In this document: in pieces, positions 8,432-12,384 of the stretch
Layout of the letters: each line of letters begins with the position of its first letter
Position numbering within the stretch: position 1 is the first letter of the stretch
Assembly (NCBI GenBank): GCA_049317725.1
Contig: JBMOHS010000118.1
Coordinates: 1-12,384, forward strand
DNA length: 12,384 nucleotides
Reading direction: 5' to 3'
Source: CAIOZW01 sp049317725
GTDB taxonomy: Bacteria > Acidobacteriota > Blastocatellia > RBC074
Made by a program: the position numbers and the translations under genes
Notes under the pieces: generated by a model
The model's input: the letters and a program-made list of their open reading frames with translations, nothing else
What the model was told of the DNA's origin: nothing
The model's database searches: none

Positions 8432-8450
8432 TTGGCGGGCTACCCGCCAA
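8432..8450 (-). promoter_or_regulatory. Intercistronic hairpin between czcB and czcA
   Basis: On the minus strand TTGGCGGG-TAG-CCCGCCAA is a perfect eight-base-pair stem with a three-base loop. It lies in the 52-base gap between the czcB stop (8466) and the ATG of czcA (8413), ending about 18 bases before the start codon. No T-tract follows, so it is unlikely to be a classical terminator. Possible roles are protecting the upstream or downstream message end after processing, or modulating translation of the pump. If the GTG at 8461 were the real start this would be coding sequence. The structure is seen directly; the role is inference. Confidence 0.5.
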
Positions 8451-8465
8451 ACGATCCACACCCCG

Positions 8466-9713
8466 TTATTCGTCCTCTTCGAGGAGGCTCTTGAGCAGCT
8501 CAGATTTGAGCAGAAAACTTCCCTTGGTCACGACACGGTCCGCCACCGCCACCCCTTCGAGCGCTTCCACCTGACCATCTTCGCTGCGCCCCGTCCGCAC
8601 GGAGCGTCGCTGGTAACGGTTTTGACCCAGCGCGATGAAGACGGTCGGCGTGCCGTCGACCTCCTGCAACGCGGCAGCCGGAATGGTCAGGACGCGGGCA
8701 CGCGTCCCAGACTGTACCCGCGCCGTGACATACATCTCCGGTTTGAGTCGCCCCGTGCGGTTTTCGACCAGCCCCCGAATCGCCAGCCGCCGCGTCTCAG
8801 GGTTGAGCTGCTCCCCCAGCCGCAGAATCTTTCCTGGAAAGGTCTCCCCAGGGTACGCGGCGACGGAGAGGGTCAAGGGCGCCCCTACCCGCAGCGCCGG
8901 TAACTGCTGCTCCTCGACCTCGACGTGGACCCAGAGTGCCCCCAGATCGCTGAGGGTGAAGAGGGGATCTCCCGGATTGACGCTGGTGCCTGGGGTTACC
9001 GAGCGCGCGAGCAGAACCCCTTCGCGAGGTGCGCGTACCAGCACTGGAGCCTCATAGTCAAGCTTCTCCTCATCCAATCCGAGCAGCTCGATGTGGCCCC
9101 GGGCACGCTCCAGTTCAGCTTCGGCATGCGTCACCTCCTCGCGTGCGGAGGCCTCCTCGACTCGAATCCGGTCCCGTTCATAAAGAGAGAGGGCTCGGGC
9201 CTGCAGCAGCCGCTCGGCCCGATCGAGGCTGGCCTTGGCAAAGGCCGCCTCAGTCCGCTTGCGAACGAGCATCGCGCGCGCTTGTGCAAGGTTGGCACCC
9301 GCATCGTGTACCTCGTGGGTATGAATCTTGGCAAGGACTTGGCCCGCCTTGATCCTGTCGCCCAGTTGGACGAGTACTTCGAGAACTCGTCCTTCAACGT
9401 AGGCACCCACTTGAACCGTTCGATCCTCGTTGAGGATGAGCCGTCCGGTCGCCTCGATCGTCTCGGCCATCTCCCGCTCCGAGACCGCCTCGACCTGGAT
9501 CCCTGCGTAGGCAATGGCATCATCGGGCAACGTCAAGATCGTCCCGACAGGATCTTCCACAGACTTGGCCGAGTCGCTCGCGGGACGGGCCGCCGGACGG
9601 TCTGGGGGAGTTCCGGTTGGCGGGCCCTCGGGCGCCTTGTCACACCCACACAGCAAGAGCGCCATTCCCAGCCAAGCCAATCGCCCCCGACAGTTGCCTC
9701 TCCTTCCCATCAT
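8466..9713 (-). CDS. czcB: RND efflux periplasmic adaptor (HlyD/CzcB-type), lipoprotein
   Basis: Membrane-fusion protein that bridges the RND pump and the outer-membrane channel in the periplasm. 415 residues. N-terminal lipoprotein signal with lipobox LCGC (lipidated Cys24) followed by Asp25; Asp at +2 is the inner-membrane retention signal in enterobacteria and is also found in AcrA. A low-complexity Pro/Ala-rich linker spans about 27-50. The first lipoyl half is about 97-130 (VEGRVLEVLVQLGDRIKAGQVLAKI), the alpha-helical hairpin about 136-210, the second lipoyl half about 224-254 (VRAPREGVLLARSVTPGTSVNPGD), then beta-barrel and membrane-proximal domains to 400. His131, His133 and His136 cluster (HTHEVH) where the hairpin begins. 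Start: tandem ATGATG at 9713/9710 with AAGGAG five bases upstream. The first ATG overlaps the czcC stop as ATGA, indicating translational coupling. Assignment to czc rather than cus rests on the pump motif. Confidence 0.92.
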   Translation of the reverse strand: MMGRRGNCRGRLAWLGMALLLCGCDKAPEGPPTGTPPDRPAARPASDSAKSVEDPVGTILTLPDDAIAYAGIQVEAVSEREMAETIEATGRLILNEDRTVQVGAYVEGRVLEVLVQLGDRIKAGQVLAKIHTHEVHDAGANLAQARAMLVRKRTEAAFAKASLDRAERLLQARALSLYERDRIRVEEASAREEVTHAEAELERARGHIELLGLDEEKLDYEAPVLVRAPREGVLLARSVTPGTSVNPGDPLFTLSDLGALWVHVEVEEQQLPALRVGAPLTLSVAAYPGETFPGKILRLGEQLNPETRRLAIRGLVENRTGRLKPEMYVTARVQSGTRARVLTIPAAALQEVDGTPTVFIALGQNRYQRRSVRTGRSEDGQVEALEGVAVADRVVTKGSFLLKSELLKSLLEEDE

Positions 9714-10996
9714 CGCAGCTCCTTCCTCCCGACGATCAACGCTAACTCCGCAAGTGCCATCTGCAGATCGAGCCGCGTCCGCTGGTAGAGTCGTCGGACT
9801 TCATTCCGGGCACGTTGTGCTTCGAGCAGCTTGTAGAGGTCGGCGGCCCCCTCCCGATAGGCAGTCAGCGCAATTGCGCGGGACTCATCCGCCTGCCGAA
9901 GCAGATCGCGATCCATCTCCCGCTGCCGCTCTTCGAGCCGTTTCACCGCTCGCTGTCCAGCTTCGACCTCCGCCTCGATGAACCGGGTCTGGGCCAGCAG
10001 CTCATACTCCGTGGCGTTGACTGCTGCTGCCGCGCGCCCAATCTCTCCCTGGTTGCGTTGAAAGAACGGGAGCGGAACGCTGACATACCCAATCAAGGTG
10101 TTGAAGATCCCGGTCCGCTTATACCCCGCCGAAAACTCCCAGTCAGGGCGTGCGTTCGCCTGCTGTAGTCGCAGATGGGATCGTTCCATCTCAAGACGTG
10201 TCTTCAGTTGGGAGAGCTCGACCCGCTGGGTGATCGATTCCCGCTTGAGATCTTCGAGAGGGACGGAGAGTAGCGGAGAGCCCTCGAGCGAGGGCTCCCG
10301 TAAACGAAAATCGAGGCGCAAGCTCGGCTCTCCAAGGGCCTGCAGCAGCGACAGTCGCGCCTGGTCGTAGCCCTGCTCCTCCAACAAAATCTGCTGGCGG
10401 AGCGTCTGCTCCTCGAGGCGAACCCGAATCAACTCCCACTCCGCCAAGTAGCCCTCTTCGAACCGCGTCTTCGTCCAGGTGACCAGCTCGGCGAGATCCC
10501 GTTGGTTCTCCCGCTCGATCTCGAGCATCCGCTGGGCCTCCAACGCCAGCCGGTAACGTCTTGTCACCTCGCGCCAGACCTGCCGACGAACCAGCTCGAC
10601 CTCGCGCTCGGCCACCTCCACTCCCCGCTCGGCGACTTCGCGCCGGCGCCCCTGTTTCCCGGCTGTCTCCCAACGCTGCGTCCCGTAGACAAAGAATTCA
10701 ATATCATTCTGGAAGAGAAACGGCGGCCGCTGCCACGCGCGCCAGTTCTCTGTCTGAATCGTCAAAGTCGGATTGGGCCGCATTCCCGCGTACTGACGGA
10801 CCTCTGCTGCTCCCTCTACTCGACGCTGCGCTGCCGCCAGCAACGGATGGCCCTCTCCTGCCCGTACCCAGCACTCCTCCAGCGTCAACAGCCGCTCCTC
10901 GGTCTGCCCCCAAGCCGCCCCTGCCATCAGGCAGACAACCCAGAAGCCTGCGATTGGTCCCTTCTTCCGGATCCACCCTGTTCCCGTACACTTCAT
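9710..10996 (-). CDS. czcC: TolC-family outer-membrane efflux protein (CzcC-like)
   Basis: Outer-membrane channel of the tripartite efflux complex. 428 residues, typical for CzcC/OEP proteins. A signal peptide is evident (MKCTGTGWIRKKG, then PIAGFWVVCLMAGAAWG, cleavage before QTEE). The remainder shows the two OEP repeats: long amphipathic, Arg/Glu-rich helices (for example WETAGKQGRRREVAERG and the following helix, and a second set after the internal FSAGYKRTGIFNTLIGYVSVPLPFF strand region), ending in the RARNEVRRLYQRT helix common to the family. The ATG at 10996 is chosen because AGGAGGAG lies eight bases upstream and it leaves a clean signal peptide. The open frame continues to 11044, but those 16 residues are not signal-like. 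It is first in the czcCBA order, and its stop overlaps the czcB start by four bases. Confidence 0.92.
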   Translation of the reverse strand: MKCTGTGWIRKKGPIAGFWVVCLMAGAAWGQTEERLLTLEECWVRAGEGHPLLAAAQRRVEGAAEVRQYAGMRPNPTLTIQTENWRAWQRPPFLFQNDIEFFVYGTQRWETAGKQGRRREVAERGVEVAEREVELVRRQVWREVTRRYRLALEAQRMLEIERENQRDLAELVTWTKTRFEEGYLAEWELIRVRLEEQTLRQQILLEEQGYDQARLSLLQALGEPSLRLDFRLREPSLEGSPLLSVPLEDLKRESITQRVELSQLKTRLEMERSHLRLQQANARPDWEFSAGYKRTGIFNTLIGYVSVPLPFFQRNQGEIGRAAAAVNATEYELLAQTRFIEAEVEAGQRAVKRLEERQREMDRDLLRQADESRAIALTAYREGAADLYKLLEAQRARNEVRRLYQRTRLDLQMALAELALIVGRKELR

Positions 10997-11145
10997 TCCT
11001 GTCACTCCTCCTGCGCCACAACCAGTTTTCGTAAGGTACCCCATCTTGTTTTGCGACGCACTACTTCTTACGATCGGCAGGAAATCTTAAACGACATTGC
11101 ATTTCAATATCGAAACGATCGATCAAGATTGCTTCCGGGAGCGGT
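10997..11145 (-). promoter_or_regulatory. Probable control region of czcCBA with near-perfect palindrome
   Basis: This 149-base gap between the DUF58 stop and the czcC start is more AT-rich than its surroundings and contains no gene. It is where a metal-responsive promoter would be expected. On the minus strand TTTCGATATTGAAA (plus 11102-11115) is a near-perfect 14-base palindrome with one G/T mismatch pair, about 106 bases upstream of the czcC ATG. Outer arms AATCTT (11083-11088) and AAGATT (11125-11130) also flank it. A TAAGAT (-10-like, plus 11084-11089) is present but has no recognisable -35 at 16-18 bases. I cannot name the regulator; it does not match the TGAA...TTCA core of SmtB/CzrA operators. 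Confidence 0.35.
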
Positions 11146-12384
11146 TCAGACCAGTCGGCGGTCCCGGATTTGGAAGTACTGGTGGATGAGCGAAGAGGCG
11201 AGTCGAGTGGTCGGGAGATCGAGGGCGAGGGCGCCACGTTCGGCGATGCGGGCCAAGGCTTCGCGGCGGTGCTGGAGGAGGTCCTCGGCGACGCTCTGTT
11301 GGTAGACCTCCTCGACGGACGTCGGGGGGAGATCGACGAGATGGGAGAGATCGAGATCGCCGATGGTGACGACGAGGGGGAGGTGGCGCGGAAGGAGTGA
11401 GGCCGTGGCAGAGAGGAGTTGCGCGGAGGCGACCTCATCGACGACATCGGTCAGAAGCAGGACGAGCGACCGTCGTGGATTGACGTGGGAGAGATAGGCG
11501 CAGGCGCGCTCGTGGGAGGGCTCGACCAAGCGAGCCTCGACCTGATAGAGGGCTTCAAGCAGCTTCTGAAAGTGGGCGGGTCCCCGCTGCGGGGGGAGCC
11601 AGGAGCGAACCTCCTGGTCAAAGATCAGCAAGCCCATTTGGTCTCCTGCCGCGAGGACGATGCGGGAAAGACTGAGCGCCGCGTTGATGGCGTGATCCAG
11701 CTTGTTCAAGTCATCGACCCGCGAGGTCATCAAACGTCCTGCATCGAGCAGGAGAACGACCCGCTGGTGGTGCTCAAATCGATACTGTCGCGTCACGAGA
11801 CGCCCCCGTCGCGCAGTGGGGAGCCAAGCGATGTCGCGGAGGTCATCTCCTGGAAGATAGTCGCGCAGACTCTCAAAGTCGCGTCCCTGGCCGCGTTGTC
11901 GAGTCGGATGCTGCCCAAAGCGAAAGGGGTAGAGTTGGCGGAAGTGCAGCTCCTCACGGCGAGCCTGTCGCAAGTTGGGATAGACACGACAGGACGCCGC
12001 CGCCGGATAGACGGACTGTCGCCGCACCAATCCCCATGGGGAGAGGCAACGGAGGTGTAGATCACCGAAGTGGTATTCGCCGCGCCGTGGCGCACGCAAC
12101 TGATATCCAACGCTGACGACACGCGAGGACGTCGTCGAGTGGGGGAGCTTCAGTCTCAGATCCCGAGCTCCGACCAGTTCCAGGCCAAGGGGAAAGTCGT
12201 CGCGCAGGTCGAGCTGAAGCTCGCGTCCGGCGGGGACAGTCAGACGGATCTCGACCGTATTGGGCTCTCCCAACATCAGGCGCGGGCCCAACTGACGCTC
12301 AATCTGCCAAGTGTCGACTCGTTCTGTTTGCCACCCATCGATCCAGGCGGTCAGCAGGAGCAGCGCATCAAAGAAGAGCAGACC
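11146..12384 (-). CDS. DUF58 domain protein, N-terminus cut by the right window edge
   Basis: DUF58 proteins are membrane-anchored proteins with a VWA-like C-terminal domain, usually encoded beside MoxR-type AAA ATPases and thought to work with them in assembling or activating envelope proteins. The molecular activity is not settled. 412 residues are visible and the frame is open to the edge. The first residues (GLLFFDALLLLTAW) look like the end of a transmembrane segment, so the true start is upstream; the TTG at 12291 is only an internal codon. A beta-rich region follows (LMLGEPNTVEIRLTVPAG, then YQLRAPRRGEYHFGDLHLRC-SPWGL). The DUF58 core is RDFESLRDYLPGDDLRDIAW-TARRGRLVTRQY, then the VWA-like strand VVLLLDAGRLM and a later LLLTDVVDE. 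The first MIDAS motif DxSxS reads DAGRL, so canonical metal coordination is doubtful. The gene ends 149 bases before czcC. MoxR, if present, would be outside the window on the right. Confidence 0.85.
   Translation of the reverse strand, partial: GLLFFDALLLLTAWIDGWQTERVDTWQIERQLGPRLMLGEPNTVEIRLTVPAGRELQLDLRDDFPLGLELVGARDLRLKLPHSTTSSRVVSVGYQLRAPRRGEYHFGDLHLRCLSPWGLVRRQSVYPAAASCRVYPNLRQARREELHFRQLYPFRFGQHPTRQRGQGRDFESLRDYLPGDDLRDIAWLPTARRGRLVTRQYRFEHHQRVVLLLDAGRLMTSRVDDLNKLDHAINAALSLSRIVLAAGDQMGLLIFDQEVRSWLPPQRGPAHFQKLLEALYQVEARLVEPSHERACAYLSHVNPRRSLVLLLTDVVDEVASAQLLSATASLLPRHLPLVVTIGDLDLSHLVDLPPTSVEEVYQQSVAEDLLQHRREALARIAERGALALDLPTTRLASSLIHQYFQIRDRRLV

Noticed and set aside
8414..8461. GTG at 8461 as the czcA start
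   Set aside because: The added 16 residues do not resemble pump N-termini and coincide with a perfect hairpin; MIDQLISFSLRQRL is the family-like start.
8925..9788. Plus-strand open frame of 287 codons opposite czcB
   Set aside because: No signal, motif or ribosome site; it is the complement of the adaptor gene.
10502..11305. Plus-strand open frame running across the czcC-DUF58 gap
   Set aside because: Antisense to czcC for most of its length, no protein-like motif. It spans the gap only because stops are absent by chance.
1..12384. Mobile elements, CRISPR, tRNA/rRNA genes
   Set aside because: I looked for terminal repeats, transposase or integrase motifs, regularly spaced repeats and tRNA-like cloverleaf signatures and saw none.

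Overview
The window is GC-rich, densely coding bacterial chromosome from a diderm (Gram-negative-type) organism. The evidence for diderm is a TolC-family outer-membrane protein, a lipoprotein RND adaptor, periplasmic peptidases with signal peptides and a heptosyltransferase-type (GT9) protein. GTG and TTG starts with strong AAGGAG-type ribosome sites are used. The phylum cannot be fixed from this sequence alone. I see no tRNA, rRNA, insertion sequence, phage gene, CRISPR array or plasmid function.

Layout. Left part, plus strand: the 3' portion of a GT9-family gene cut by the window edge (2-1060), a 231-base leader region, then a two-gene unit of secreted peptidases: an S46 dipeptidyl peptidase (1292-3508) and a PBP4-type D-Ala-D-Ala carboxypeptidase/endopeptidase (3524-5233), only 15 bases apart. 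A short convergent gap (5234-5311) follows. Right part, minus strand: a tripartite heavy-metal efflux operon in the order czcC (TolC-like, start 10996), czcB (periplasmic adaptor, start 9713), czcA (RND pump, start 8413), read from right to left. Upstream of it, across a comparatively AT-rich 149-base gap, lies a DUF58 protein (11146 to the right edge) whose N-terminus is outside the window.

How the genes work together. CzcC, CzcB and CzcA should form one envelope-spanning export complex: a proton-driven inner-membrane pump, a periplasmic adaptor and an outer-membrane channel. The TM4 signature DFGLIVDGAVVMMEN in the pump points to divalent cations (Zn/Co/Cd/Ni class) rather than Cu(I)/Ag(I). 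The S46 and PBP4 enzymes both act in the periplasm and are probably co-transcribed. One removes dipeptides from oligopeptides; the other trims peptidoglycan stem peptides. A functional link between them is only inferred.

I found no clearly new multi-gene system. The observations most worth a second look are: the GT9 protein lacks all three polar active-site residues of heptosyltransferases; the PBP4 carries an extra Cys-containing insert; a perfect hairpin sits between czcB and czcA; and a near-perfect AT-rich palindrome lies upstream of czcC.
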